This document shows, piece after piece, positions 26,340 through 35,170 of a DNA stretch of 63,558 nt. Position numbers and translations under genes: made by a program. The stretch lies in NCBI RefSeq assembly GCF_000964425.1, contig NZ_BANF01000050.1:1-63558 (forward strand), in the 5' to 3' direction. Under the pieces are notes generated by a model. It had not been told where the DNA came from. It did no database searches and saw only the letters and a program-made list of their open reading frames with translations. The stretch comes from Komagataeibacter intermedius TF2. Lineage in GTDB: Bacteria > Pseudomonadota > Alphaproteobacteria > Acetobacterales > Acetobacteraceae. How positions within the stretch are numbered: position 1 is the first letter of the stretch; each line of letters starts with the position of its first letter.

Positions 26340-27338
26340 ATGCACCATCAGGGCATAGGCAGACGTAGCATGCTGGCGGCCGGTGGCGCCATGATGGCCA
26401 CCGTGTTCATGCGCCCGCGCCCCGCCGCGGCGGACCAGCCGGCGCTGCGGCTGCTGACAAACTGGTATGCCCAGGCCGAACATGGTGGTTTTTACCAGGC
26501 CCGGGCCAACGGCCTGTATGCGCAGGCCGGGGTTCCCGTCTCCATCAGAATGGGCGGGCCGCAGGTCAACAACATGCAGCTGCTGCTTGGCGGTCAGGCC
26601 GACATCATGATCGGCAGCATGGAGCTTGCGCTGCTTGCCGCGGCAAAGGACCTGCCGGTCGTGGCCATAGGGACATCGTTCCAGAAATCCGTGACCGGCC
26701 TTATGGTGCACAAGGACATTACCGCGCTTGAGCAGCTGAAGGGGCACCCCATCCTGATCAATACCGAAGGGCGGTCCACCTTCTGGCCGTGGCTGCGCGC
26801 GCGATTTGGGTTTTCGGATGCGCAGGCCGGTGTCTATACTTACAACATCCAGCCATTCGTCATGAACCCGCGCATGGCGATCCAGACCTTCGTGACCTCC
26901 GAACCCTTTGCCGCGACACAGAAGAACATCCCCTTCAATTACCTGCTTCTGTCTGATTCCGGCTATCGCACATACGGCAACGTGCTTCTGGCCACGCGTG
27001 ATGTCATTGCCCGGCGCGGGGATGACGTGACCCGCTTCCTGCGCGCCAGTGCGGCGGGGTGGAACACGTACCTGTATGGCGACCCGGCGGCGGGGGACAA
27101 GGATATCGTCATTGACAATCCGTCCATGTCCGCAGCCCAGCTTGCCTATTCGCGCGATGCGTTGCGCAGGATCAATGCGCTGGGGGAAAAGGGCAGCGTG
27201 ATCGGCACGATGGATGATGCGCAGTGGGCGGCGCTGCACAGCCTTGTCACGGCCGATGGCCAGTTTCCCGACACACCGGCATGGCGCAGGGCCTATACGA
27301 CCGAATTCGTGTCGCATCTGAGCACGACCGTAGCATGA
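26340..27338 (+). CDS. ABC importer substrate-binding protein (NMT1/THI5-like)
   Basis: A 332-residue binding protein with a Tat-like leader (GRRSMLAAGGAMM, residues 7-19). It has the NMT1/SsuA/ThiY family pattern: RLLTNWYAQAEHGGFYQARANGLY, GGPQVNNMQLLLGGQADI and LKGHPILINTEGRSTFW (given in part). Members bind HMP pyrimidine, taurine, nitrate, riboflavin or other small solutes in the periplasm. Its stop overlaps the start of the ATPase gene (ATGA). The downstream genes suggest an amide- or lactam-bearing nitrogen compound, but the ligand is unknown. Confidence 0.87.
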   Translation: MHHQGIGRRSMLAAGGAMMATVFMRPRPAAADQPALRLLTNWYAQAEHGGFYQARANGLYAQAGVPVSIRMGGPQVNNMQLLLGGQADIMIGSMELALLAAAKDLPVVAIGTSFQKSVTGLMVHKDITALEQLKGHPILINTEGRSTFWPWLRARFGFSDAQAGVYTYNIQPFVMNPRMAIQTFVTSEPFAATQKNIPFNYLLLSDSGYRTYGNVLLATRDVIARRGDDVTRFLRASAAGWNTYLYGDPAAGDKDIVIDNPSMSAAQLAYSRDALRRINALGEKGSVIGTMDDAQWAALHSLVTADGQFPDTPAWRRAYTTEFVSHLSTTVA

Positions 27339-28132
27339 GCCCGGTTGTAGGCCTATGGGGGGTCGAAAAGATTTTTGGCAGTGGCGTCCGTGCGCTTGCC
27401 CCGGTTGACCTGGAAATCCAGCCCGGCGAATTCATAAGCCTGATCGGCCCGTCCGGCTGTGGCAAGAGCACGCTGCTCAAGGTTATTGCATCCATCCATC
27501 CGCCCACGGCCGGGCTGGTGCGGTGGTGGGGGCGCGATTTCACGCATGTGGGGTCCGAAGGGCACCGGATGGCCTTCGTATTCCAGGACCCGACCCTCAT
27601 GCCATGGGCGCGGGTGGAAGATAACGTGCGCCTGCCGCTGGACCTTGAACGCGTGCCCGCCTCCACCGCTGCGCCGCAGGTCCGTGCCGCGCTGGAACAG
27701 GTCGGGCTGGGCCATGTGCTGCGGCATTACCCCGCGCAGCTGTCGGGCGGCATGAAAATGCGCGCCTCCATCGCGCGCGCGCTGGTGACGCGGCCCGACC
27801 TTCTGCTGATGGATGAGCCGTTTGGCGCGCTGGATGAATTCACCCGTGACCGGCTGGATGGCGAAATGGCGCGCCTGTGTTACGAAAACGGGCTGACCAC
27901 GGTCTTTGTCACGCATTCGCTGTACGAAGCGGTTTTCCTGTCATCCCGTGTCATTGTCATGGCGGCCAATCCGGGGCGGATATTTGGTGAATACCATATC
28001 GATCCCGCCATCCGCCGCGACGACGCATTCCGGCTGAGCGACGGGTTCGCCCATATGTGCCGCGACCTGAGCCAGATGCTGACGGAGGCAACCCATGCAA
28101 CCTTTGCTGGCGCGGAGGGCGTAAGTCCATGA
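27335..28132 (+). CDS. ABC importer ATP-binding protein
   Basis: A 265-residue ATPase with Walker A GPSGCGKST, Q-loop FVFQDPTLMPW, signature LSGGMKMR, Walker B LLLMDEPFGALDE and switch His in FVTHSLYEA. It belongs to the SsuB/TauB/ThiZ class. The ATG overlaps the stop of the binding-protein gene, and its own stop overlaps the permease start, so the three are translationally coupled. Confidence 0.93.
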   Translation: MSPVVGLWGVEKIFGSGVRALAPVDLEIQPGEFISLIGPSGCGKSTLLKVIASIHPPTAGLVRWWGRDFTHVGSEGHRMAFVFQDPTLMPWARVEDNVRLPLDLERVPASTAAPQVRAALEQVGLGHVLRHYPAQLSGGMKMRASIARALVTRPDLLLMDEPFGALDEFTRDRLDGEMARLCYENGLTTVFVTHSLYEAVFLSSRVIVMAANPGRIFGEYHIDPAIRRDDAFRLSDGFAHMCRDLSQMLTEATHATFAGAEGVSP

Positions 28133-28911
28133 ATCCGCGCAACGCGGCACGACTGGGCCTGATCGCACCGGTGCTGGTGGGGCTGTGCACGCTGGGGATA
28201 TGGCAGGCGGCCTGCCGGCTGTTTGCCATTCCGGTGTACCTGTTCCCGGCACCATCCGATATCGTGGCCTCGCTGTACGCCAACGGACCCATGCTGCTTC
28301 ATGCGCTGGGCAGCACGCTGTATGTCACCCTTGTCTCGCTGCTGGTTTCGGTCCTGCTGGGCACGGCCATCGCGGTGGTACTGGTGCAGCACAGGCTGCT
28401 GCAGGCCAGTTTCATGCCGTATGTCATCATCCTGCAGGTCACCCCCATTGCGGCGGTGGCGCCGCTGATCATCGTGCTGGTCAAGACGACGTCCATGGCG
28501 CTGGTGCTGTGCGCCACGCTGATCGCCATTTTTCCCGTCATTTCCAATACGCTGATCGGCCTTGGGGCCGTTGATCCGGGACTGGAGGCCTATTTCCGCA
28601 TGCACAAGGCCACGCGCGTGCAGATGCTGCTGCGGCTGCGCATTCCCAGTGCGCTGCCCATGTTCATGGCCGGTGTCAGGATCGCCAGTGGACTGGCCCT
28701 TGTCGGCGCGGTCGTGGCGGAGTTCGTGGCCGGTACGGGGGGCAATAGCGCGGGGCTGGCCTATGAAATCCTGCAATCGGGGTTTCAGATGGACATACCG
28801 CGCATGTTCGCCGCCCTTTTCCTCATCACTGTCACGGGGCTGGTGCTGCATGGTGGCATGACCACCATCGAACGCCTGCTGCTCGGGCGCTGGATGCGCC
28901 CGGTCACATGA
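28129..28911 (+). CDS. ABC importer permease
   Basis: A 260-residue inner-membrane protein with about six helices and the EAA-loop region of BPD transporters (EAYFRMHKATRVQMLLRLRI), as in SsuC/TauC/ThiX-type permeases. It partners the preceding ATPase and binding protein. Followed after 34 bases by the creatininase-family gene, so import and catabolism appear to be one operon. Confidence 0.92.
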   Translation: MNPRNAARLGLIAPVLVGLCTLGIWQAACRLFAIPVYLFPAPSDIVASLYANGPMLLHALGSTLYVTLVSLLVSVLLGTAIAVVLVQHRLLQASFMPYVIILQVTPIAAVAPLIIVLVKTTSMALVLCATLIAIFPVISNTLIGLGAVDPGLEAYFRMHKATRVQMLLRLRIPSALPMFMAGVRIASGLALVGAVVAEFVAGTGGNSAGLAYEILQSGFQMDIPRMFAALFLITVTGLVLHGGMTTIERLLLGRWMRPVT

Positions 28912-28945
28912 TGCATTCCCCCCTTTTTTCGGAATCTGACCTGAT

Positions 28946-29767
28946 ATGACCAATACCCTCCCCCGTCGCTACTGGCAGGATATGATCTCGCGTGAGTTCC
29001 GTGAACTGCCGGACAATACGGTCGCGGTGCTGCCCGTGGGCGCGATTGAACAGCACGGGCCGCACCTGCCTGTCAGCGTGGACAGCTGCATCAATGCGGG
29101 GCTGCTGGAACGTGCGCTGGAACGTGCACCCGCCGACCTGCCAGTCACGGCGCTGCCGCTGCAGGCCGTGGGCAAGAGTGACGAGCACATCGCCTATCCC
29201 GGCACGCTGACACTGTCGGCGGATACGCTACTGCATGTGCTGCTGGACCTTGGGGCCAGCGTCGCGCGCGCGGGTGTGCGCAGGCTGGTGCTGCTCAATT
29301 CCCATGGGGGGCAGCCGCAGATCCTCGACATCGTGGCGCGGGAACTGCGGCGGACCCACAACCTGTTTGTGGTGTGCGTGGCATGGGGCCGTTTTGGCTG
29401 CCCCGAGGGTCTGTTCACCCCGGAGGAGCTGAAATACGGCATTCATGGCGGCGATGTCGAAACGTCGCTCATGTGCTACCTGCGCCCCGACCTGGTGCGG
29501 ATGGAGCGGGCGGAAAACTTCGTGTCCTGGCCCGAAGAAATGGCAAAGGAATACAAGTGGCTGCAGGCTGAAGGCCGCGTGGGGTTCGGCTGGCATGCCC
29601 ATGATCTGCACCCTGCTGGCGCGTGTGGCGATGCATCCGGGGCGACTGCGGAAAAAGGCAGGCTGGTCGCGGACAAATACATCGAGGGCTTTCTGGAACT
29701 GATGGCGGAAGTCGCCCGCTACCCGCTGGAACGCATCCGCCCGGTCACGCCGGACCTGGGGCGCTAG
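28946..29767 (+). CDS. Creatininase-family amidohydrolase
   Basis: A 273-residue cytosolic protein with the creatininase fold motifs: VLPVGAIEQHGPHLPVSVD (metal ligands Glu, His, Asp), LLNSHGGQP and HGGDVETSLMCY (late His and Glu ligands). The family includes creatininase, riboflavin/F420-pathway formamide hydrolases and other enzymes that open cyclic amides or cleave small amides. The usual GHGGN is SHGGQ here, so activity on creatinine is not assumed. It is the first enzyme after the importer genes and probably opens or cleaves the imported compound. Confidence 0.82.
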   Translation: MTNTLPRRYWQDMISREFRELPDNTVAVLPVGAIEQHGPHLPVSVDSCINAGLLERALERAPADLPVTALPLQAVGKSDEHIAYPGTLTLSADTLLHVLLDLGASVARAGVRRLVLLNSHGGQPQILDIVARELRRTHNLFVVCVAWGRFGCPEGLFTPEELKYGIHGGDVETSLMCYLRPDLVRMERAENFVSWPEEMAKEYKWLQAEGRVGFGWHAHDLHPAGACGDASGATAEKGRLVADKYIEGFLELMAEVARYPLERIRPVTPDLGR

Positions 29768-29793
29768 GCCGATCGGGGATAGGAGAGACGCAT

Positions 29794-31155
29794 ATGACCC
29801 TGGAGACGTTCCTGAACGACCTGCCGCATATCGCGGCCCAGACCGAGCCTGCCATCGTTAAGCGCAAAAGCCGGGATTTCTACTGGTACAGCCCGGCGCT
29901 GAAGGCGCAGCTGCACGGCCTGGCGGCGCAGGCGGTGGTCATACCCCGCACGACGGACGACGTGCTGGACATAGCCCGGGCGGCGCGGCGGCATAATGTT
30001 CCCCTGACCGTGCGCGGCGGGGGCACGGGCAATTATGGTCAGGCCGTGCCGCTGCAGCAGGGCGTGATCGTGGACATGACCGAAATGAACCGCGTGCTGA
30101 AGGTGGAACACGGCGTGGCCCGGGTGCAGGCGGGCGCCAACATCCTTGCCCTTGATCGTGAACTGCGTGGGCAGGGGCTGGAAATCCGCATGTTCCCCTC
30201 CACCAAGCGCACGGCGTCGATTGGTGGTTTCTACTGCGGCGGATCGGGCGGCATCGGTTCGGTCAGGTGGGGCGGGCTGGGCAATCCGGGCAACCTGCTG
30301 GGTGCGCGGCTTGTCTCCCTCGCGGCCCGGCCCGAGGTGCAGGACCTGCGCGGCAGGGACGTATTCTGCCTGCAGCATGCCTATGGCACCACGGGTATCG
30401 TGACGGAAGTGGACGTGCCGGTCGAGCCGGTGATCGCATGGCAGGATCTGGCCATCGGCTTTGCGGATTTTGCCGCAGCCGCCGCGTTCGGACGCGCGCT
30501 GGCCATGCAGCCGGGTATTGACAGGAAACTGGTCAGCGTGATCGACGCGCGCCTTGTCCCCTATTTCCCGCATTTATCCAGTGTCGTGCCGCCGGGCCAT
30601 GCGATCGTCATTGCCATGGTGGCACCCGCAGCCGTGGCGGTGGTGGATGACCTCGCACGTCAGCAGAATGGCAGCATATGCTACCGCGCTGACATGCATG
30701 AGGCCGAGGACGATCCGACGCGGATGCCGCTGTATGAACTGACGTGGAACCACACGACCCTGCAGGTGCTGAAAAAGGACCGCTCCTTTACCTACCTGCA
30801 ATGCCTCCATCCCGCGCAGGATATGTCTGAAAGCGTGGCCACGATGACGCGGCTGCTGGGTGAGGAGGTGATGTTCCATCTGGAGTTCATGAATGTTGGC
30901 GGCCAGATCGCCTGCGCGGGGCTGCCGGTATTCCGCTTTACCACGCAGGACCGCCTGGATGCGATCATCGCCCTGTTCCGCGCGCATGGGGTCAGTGTGG
31001 CCAACCCCCATGTCTATACGCTGGAAGATGGCAGCCCGCGCCAGCAGATCGCCCCGGAACTGCTGGCGGCCAAGCATCGCAATGACCCGATGGGTCTGCT
31101 TAATCCCGGCAAGATGCGCAGCTTTACCCCGGCGGCGCAGGAAACCCCGGCATGA
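29794..31155 (+). CDS. FAD-linked oxidase (GlcD/PCMH type)
   Basis: A 453-residue flavoprotein with the PCMH FAD-binding fold: VVIPRTTDDVLDIARAARRH, the pyrophosphate loop TVRGGGTGNYGQAVPLQQG (in part), RTASIGGFYCGGSGGIGSVRWG, and a C-terminal FAD-oxidase domain ending NPGKMRSF. It would oxidise a hydroxy acid or similar compound. The ATG at 29794 follows AGGAGAG and is preferred over in-frame upstream codons inside the creatininase gene. Its stop overlaps the next start (ATGA). Confidence 0.85.
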   Translation: MTLETFLNDLPHIAAQTEPAIVKRKSRDFYWYSPALKAQLHGLAAQAVVIPRTTDDVLDIARAARRHNVPLTVRGGGTGNYGQAVPLQQGVIVDMTEMNRVLKVEHGVARVQAGANILALDRELRGQGLEIRMFPSTKRTASIGGFYCGGSGGIGSVRWGGLGNPGNLLGARLVSLAARPEVQDLRGRDVFCLQHAYGTTGIVTEVDVPVEPVIAWQDLAIGFADFAAAAAFGRALAMQPGIDRKLVSVIDARLVPYFPHLSSVVPPGHAIVIAMVAPAAVAVVDDLARQQNGSICYRADMHEAEDDPTRMPLYELTWNHTTLQVLKKDRSFTYLQCLHPAQDMSESVATMTRLLGEEVMFHLEFMNVGGQIACAGLPVFRFTTQDRLDAIIALFRAHGVSVANPHVYTLEDGSPRQQIAPELLAAKHRNDPMGLLNPGKMRSFTPAAQETPA

Positions 31156-32801
31156 CGGACACGCTGTATGCCGTGGCCGCGCCGCGCACCGAACGCATGT
31201 GCGCGCGCGACGGGACGGTACTGGTGGCCGACATATGGCAGCCTGAAGGGGACGGTCCGTTTCCCGTCCTGCTGATGCGGCAGGCCTATGGCCGGCGCGT
31301 TGGCACATCGCTATGCTATGCGCCGCCGGAATGGTATGCGGCACGCGGGTATATCGTGGTCATGCAGGACGCACGCGGACGTGGCGCGTCCGGCGGTACG
31401 TTCGACCTGTTCCGGTATGAAGCGCAGGACGGGGTGGATACGGTCAACTGGGCTGCCGGGCTGCCGGGCAGTTCCGGACGGGTCGGGATGTTCGGCTTTT
31501 CCTTTCAGGGAACCAATCAGCTGCTGGCCGCGACCCAGGAGTGTCCTGCCCTGCGCGCGCTGGCGCCAGCCATGATCGGCTGGGACCTGCGTCGTGACTG
31601 GGCCTATGAAAATGGTGCCTTTCCCCTGCGCGCCAACCTGGGGTGGGCGATACAGCTTGCGGCCGAGACCGCGCGCCTTGCCGGGGACCATGCGGCGCAG
31701 GCGACCCTGTTCGCGGCGTCGCGCGCCATGTCCTTTTCCGGGCCGGCACCTGTCAGGCCGCCCATTCTCGACCTGTTGCGCCGGTACAGTCATTATACCA
31801 CATGGCTGGATACCCCGGCGGATGATCCGTACTGGGCGTCGATCTCGCCTGCCGCGCATGTGGATGCGATCATTGCCAGCAAACCGGCTGTTTTCCTGAT
31901 TGGTGGCTGGTACGACAGCCACCTGCCGGGCACGCTGGCGGCATGGCGGGCGCTGTCAGGTCATGTTCCGGCGCGGCTGCTGGTGGGGCCATGGGGGCAT
32001 TTCCCGTGGGACCGGCGCACCGGGGACCTGGATTTTGGCAATGACGCCATAACCGATATCGACCAGCAGCAGATCCGCTGGTTCGACCAGTGGCTGAAAG
32101 ACCGTCCCCCCGCCACCCCCGACGCGCCCGTGCGCCTGTTTGACATGGGGGCGCATGTCTGGCGTGATGGCGTGGACCTGCCGGAACCACAGGCCATGTT
32201 CCACCTGTCCGGAACCGGGCGTGCCGCCATTGATACGCGCGATGGCGGGCTTGCGCCCACCGGCCAGATCCGGCCGGGTGCGGATGTTGCGCAGTCCCTG
32301 ACCCTTGACCCATGGCGGCCCGCCCCGGCGCAGGGTGGCAGCTTTGGCATGCCGGTCGGCCCGGTTGACCGCAGCCGGACGGATGCCCGGTCTGACATCG
32401 CGACGTTTACCACCCCGCCACTGACCGCGCCGCACCTGCTGTGTGGTCAGGTCAGGTGCCGGTTTGTGGTGCGCAGCGCGCATCCGTCCTTTGACCTGCA
32501 TGCCGTCCTGTCGCGCATAAGCGTAACGGGACAGGCCTATACCCTTGCGGAAGGCTATGCCACGGCCGGACCGGGAGACACCACCGTGCCCATGCGCGCC
32601 ACCTGCGCGCGGGTGGAAACGGGCGAAGCGCTGCGGCTTTCGGTTTCCCTGTCATGCTTTCCTGCCTTTCCCCTCAATCCCGGGACGGGTGTCGCGCCAT
32701 GTGACGCTACCCTGCCGGACATGACCGTGACCACCGTACACATCGTGACAGGGGATGGCGGTACATGCCTGCATCTTCCCCTTTCGCCAGCCGGAGAATG
32801 A
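31152..32801 (+). CDS. CocE/NonD-family hydrolase
   Basis: A 549-residue serine hydrolase of the X-Pro dipeptidyl-peptidase/cocaine esterase family. It shows DARGRGASGG, the nucleophile elbow GMFGFSFQG, Asp in GGWYDSHLPGTL and His in GPWGHFPW, then the beta-rich C-terminal domain. It cleaves ester or amide bonds. No signal peptide, so it acts inside the cell on the imported substrate or an intermediate. Coupled to the FAD oxidase by a 4-base overlap and followed by the cupin one base after its stop. Confidence 0.88.
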   Translation: MTDTLYAVAAPRTERMCARDGTVLVADIWQPEGDGPFPVLLMRQAYGRRVGTSLCYAPPEWYAARGYIVVMQDARGRGASGGTFDLFRYEAQDGVDTVNWAAGLPGSSGRVGMFGFSFQGTNQLLAATQECPALRALAPAMIGWDLRRDWAYENGAFPLRANLGWAIQLAAETARLAGDHAAQATLFAASRAMSFSGPAPVRPPILDLLRRYSHYTTWLDTPADDPYWASISPAAHVDAIIASKPAVFLIGGWYDSHLPGTLAAWRALSGHVPARLLVGPWGHFPWDRRTGDLDFGNDAITDIDQQQIRWFDQWLKDRPPATPDAPVRLFDMGAHVWRDGVDLPEPQAMFHLSGTGRAAIDTRDGGLAPTGQIRPGADVAQSLTLDPWRPAPAQGGSFGMPVGPVDRSRTDARSDIATFTTPPLTAPHLLCGQVRCRFVVRSAHPSFDLHAVLSRISVTGQAYTLAEGYATAGPGDTTVPMRATCARVETGEALRLSVSLSCFPAFPLNPGTGVAPCDATLPDMTVTTVHIVTGDGGTCLHLPLSPAGE

Positions 32802-32802
32802 C

Positions 32803-33222
32803 ATGAACGCTTTTTACAAGAGATCGGTCGACCAGATCGACGCCCGTCGCATTTCACCCAATGACAGCAACTATTTCGTGCTGCTGTTTGATGAAAAGGA
32901 CGGCGGGACAACCTGCGTCGCAGTTGTGGAAATCTTCACGGTAGGCGGCAAGACACCGCCCAACACGCATCGGGCGGCGGATGAACTGTTTTTCGTGCTG
33001 AGCGGACAGGGTCGTGCGCTGTGCAACGGGCAGGCCACCGAACTGCGCAAGGGTGATGCGCTGCTGGTCAAGCCGGGGTCGGAGCATATCGTGGAAAATA
33101 CCGGCGATAAAAAGCTTTATACCCTGACGGTCATGGTGCCGGATGAAAAATTCGGTGCGCTGATCCGTCGCGGCACGCCTGTCGAACTGGATGATGAGGA
33201 CCGCGCGGTCCTGTGCGGCTGA
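32803..33222 (+). CDS. Small cupin protein
   Basis: A 139-residue single-domain cupin. The two barrel motifs are visible as GGKTPPNTHRAADELFFVLSG and GDALLVKPGSEHIVENTG (each given in part); His in NTH, Glu in DELFF and His in SEHIVEN are potential metal ligands. Function could be an isomerase, dioxygenase or decarboxylase on an intermediate, or a sensor. It is tightly packed between the CocE-like and isochorismatase-like genes. Confidence 0.8.
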   Translation: MNAFYKRSVDQIDARRISPNDSNYFVLLFDEKDGGTTCVAVVEIFTVGGKTPPNTHRAADELFFVLSGQGRALCNGQATELRKGDALLVKPGSEHIVENTGDKKLYTLTVMVPDEKFGALIRRGTPVELDDEDRAVLCG

Positions 33223-33233
33223 AGGAAGACCCG

Positions 33234-34007
33234 ATGAACCCGCTGGGCTGCAACACCCGTAACCGCTGGCAGGTGTCCGACATCACTGCCAACCTTGTGC
33301 GCCCCCCCGTCGTATCGCGTCCCGTAACGCTCAGCGCGCCGCCCAAGCAGGTCACGCTTGACCTGGCGCGGACGGCCATGATCGTGATCGACATGCAGAA
33401 TGATTTCTGCCACCCCGAGGGCTGGCTGGCCGGGATCGGGGTGGACATCACGCCCGCGCGCGCGCCAATCGCGCCACTGTCGCGCCTGCTGCCTGCCCTG
33501 CGCGGCGCGGGGGTGCCGGTCATATGGGTGAACTGGGGCAACCGGAAGGATCTGGCCAACATTCCCCCTTCCCTGCTGCATGTCTATGACCCCGAAGGAC
33601 GTGGCACGGGCCTTGGCGGGGCACTGCCGGTGCATGATGCCCATGTACTGGAACATGGCAGCTGGAGTGCCGGTATCGTGGATGAACTGGCGGCTGATGC
33701 GTCGTGTGACATCCATGTGGACAAATACCGCATGAGTGGCTTCTGGGACACGGTGCTGGACAGTGTTCTGCGCAACCTGCGGGTGGACACGCTGCTGTTC
33801 GCGGGGGTCAATATGGACCAGTGCGTCATGGCCACGTTACAGGATGCAAGCTGCCTTGGGTACGACTGCATCCTGCTGGAGGACTGTTCCGCCACGACAT
33901 CGCCTGATTTCTGCGCGCAGGCGACGGTCTATAACGTGCGGCAGTGCTTCGGCTTCGTCACCAGCGGCGACGAATGCCTGCGTGCGATGCATGATGGCGC
34001 GGCGTGA
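33234..34007 (+). CDS. Isochorismatase-like cysteine hydrolase
   Basis: A 257-residue member of the isochorismatase-like superfamily with the Asp-Lys-Cys triad: Asp in MIVIDMQNDF, Lys in HVDKYRMSGFWDT and Cys in GVNMDQCVMATLQDA. Relatives hydrolyse N-carbamoyl or amide bonds (N-carbamoylsarcosine, ureidoacrylate, biuret, maleamate). ATG 33234 has AAGGAAG upstream. It is the last gene of the importer operon, so it probably performs a terminal deamidation or decarbamoylation, releasing ammonia and CO2 (inference). Confidence 0.87.
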   Translation: MNPLGCNTRNRWQVSDITANLVRPPVVSRPVTLSAPPKQVTLDLARTAMIVIDMQNDFCHPEGWLAGIGVDITPARAPIAPLSRLLPALRGAGVPVIWVNWGNRKDLANIPPSLLHVYDPEGRGTGLGGALPVHDAHVLEHGSWSAGIVDELAADASCDIHVDKYRMSGFWDTVLDSVLRNLRVDTLLFAGVNMDQCVMATLQDASCLGYDCILLEDCSATTSPDFCAQATVYNVRQCFGFVTSGDECLRAMHDGAA

Positions 34008-34261
34008 CGGGACAGCCGGAAAATTCCGGATCAGGCAGGGGCTGCCGGGTCATTCCGGCGGTCTGTTTCCGGGGGCGTTGACCCGGGCCTGCCGCTGGTC
34101 GCCTTGTACCTATCGGCGGATGCATCCAACAGTGCTGTCATATGCGTCCGTTCCGCCTGCCGCGCCATGACCTGCGCGGGATGATCCGTGACCTGTGGAC
34201 CTGCATGTCTGGTACATGGATGCGGACCATAATCACCCATTCCCTGAACCCGGCGGGTGGT

Positions 34262-34921
34262 TCAGGCGCTGGCCTGCGTGCATATGCCGGACAGGAAAAT
34301 CCCCCATGCCCTGTCAAAAAACTTTTTTCGCGCGGCGGCGTCCTGCAACTGGTTCTGGCCCAGCATGGTGTTCTGCAACGGCCATCCGATCACCAGGCTC
34401 ATGAGGACGCGCGTTATTTCCTCATGGTCATGGGACTCAATATGTCCCGCATCCGCCGCGGCACGTAGCAGGCGGCTTATGGTTGCCACGAATGGCTCCA
34501 CAATGGTGACCATCATTTCATCGGCAATGAACGGAATGCGGTGCCCGTCGCCAATGACAATCCGGTAGGCTTCGCGCGTTTCCGGCCGCAGCATGAAGTC
34601 CAGGAAGAACCGGGCGATTTCACGTGTCGCTATCAGCGGGTCCTTTGATGATGCCTCCATGGCGCCTGATTCATGCAGCAGCAGCCGACCCCGCTCGGCC
34701 ACCACCGCCTTGAACAGGTCCTCTTTGGAGGAATAGCGACGGTAAAGCGTGGCCTTGCTGCACCCTATGACACGGGCAATCTTTTCCAGCGAAGTGGCGG
34801 CATATCCCTGCTCGACAAAAAGGGCGGTCGCAACCTCAAGAACCTGCCGGTCAAGCTGCGCCGACACTTCCGGTGTCGGGCGTCCGCCTGTGTGCTGGGG
34901 CCTTGGGGATACGTCAGGCAT
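34262..34921 (-). CDS. TetR-family transcriptional regulator
   Basis: A 219-residue regulator with an N-terminal TetR helix-turn-helix (YAATSLEKIARVIGCSKATLYRRYSSKEDLF, given in part) and an alpha-helical ligand domain. The frame stays open upstream, but the ATG at 34921 is the first one that leaves a promoter region. A perfect palindrome at 34942-34959 just before the start is the likely autoregulatory operator. It lies downstream of, and on the same strand as, the quinone-reductase-like gene and convergent with the importer operon; it may control the reductase gene. Confidence 0.87.
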   Translation of the reverse strand: MPDVSPRPQHTGGRPTPEVSAQLDRQVLEVATALFVEQGYAATSLEKIARVIGCSKATLYRRYSSKEDLFKAVVAERGRLLLHESGAMEASSKDPLIATREIARFFLDFMLRPETREAYRIVIGDGHRIPFIADEMMVTIVEPFVATISRLLRAAADAGHIESHDHEEITRVLMSLVIGWPLQNTMLGQNQLQDAAARKKFFDRAWGIFLSGICTQASA

Positions 34922-34941
34922 GTCCGGTCCTCTGGTTGCAT

Positions 34942-34959
34942 CTGTTTCGAAAGAAACAG
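34942..34959. promoter_or_regulatory. Palindromic TetR operator
   Basis: Perfect inverted repeat CTGTTTC-GAAA-GAAACAG, starting 21 bases before the TetR start codon, of the size and position expected for an autorepressor site. Confidence 0.65.
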
Positions 34960-35170
34960 GCGATCCATACCACACAACCCCTTTCAGGCGCCATCGCCCT
35001 GCCCCGCGACATGATATGCACCCGTCGCGGGGGGCACGCGCAGCGCACGGGCCATGATGGCGTACGAACCAGTTTCCTGTTGATGATTTCCTCGATAGCC
35101 AGCGAGGACAGTTCATGCATTCAGGAGGCATGCCGGGGATAGCCCCTGACCATGCAGGGGCATTTCCGTG

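Noticed and set aside
28946-34007. Creatinine degradation pathway (creatininase plus N-carbamoylsarcosine amidase)
   Set aside because: No creatinase, N-methylhydantoinase or sarcosine oxidase is in the operon, and the creatininase-family loop differs (SHGGQ); the family is too broad to assign creatinine.
33234-34007. RutB of the oxidative Rut pyrimidine pathway
   Set aside because: No RutA, RutC, RutD or RutF partners nearby; the window has the reductive pathway instead.
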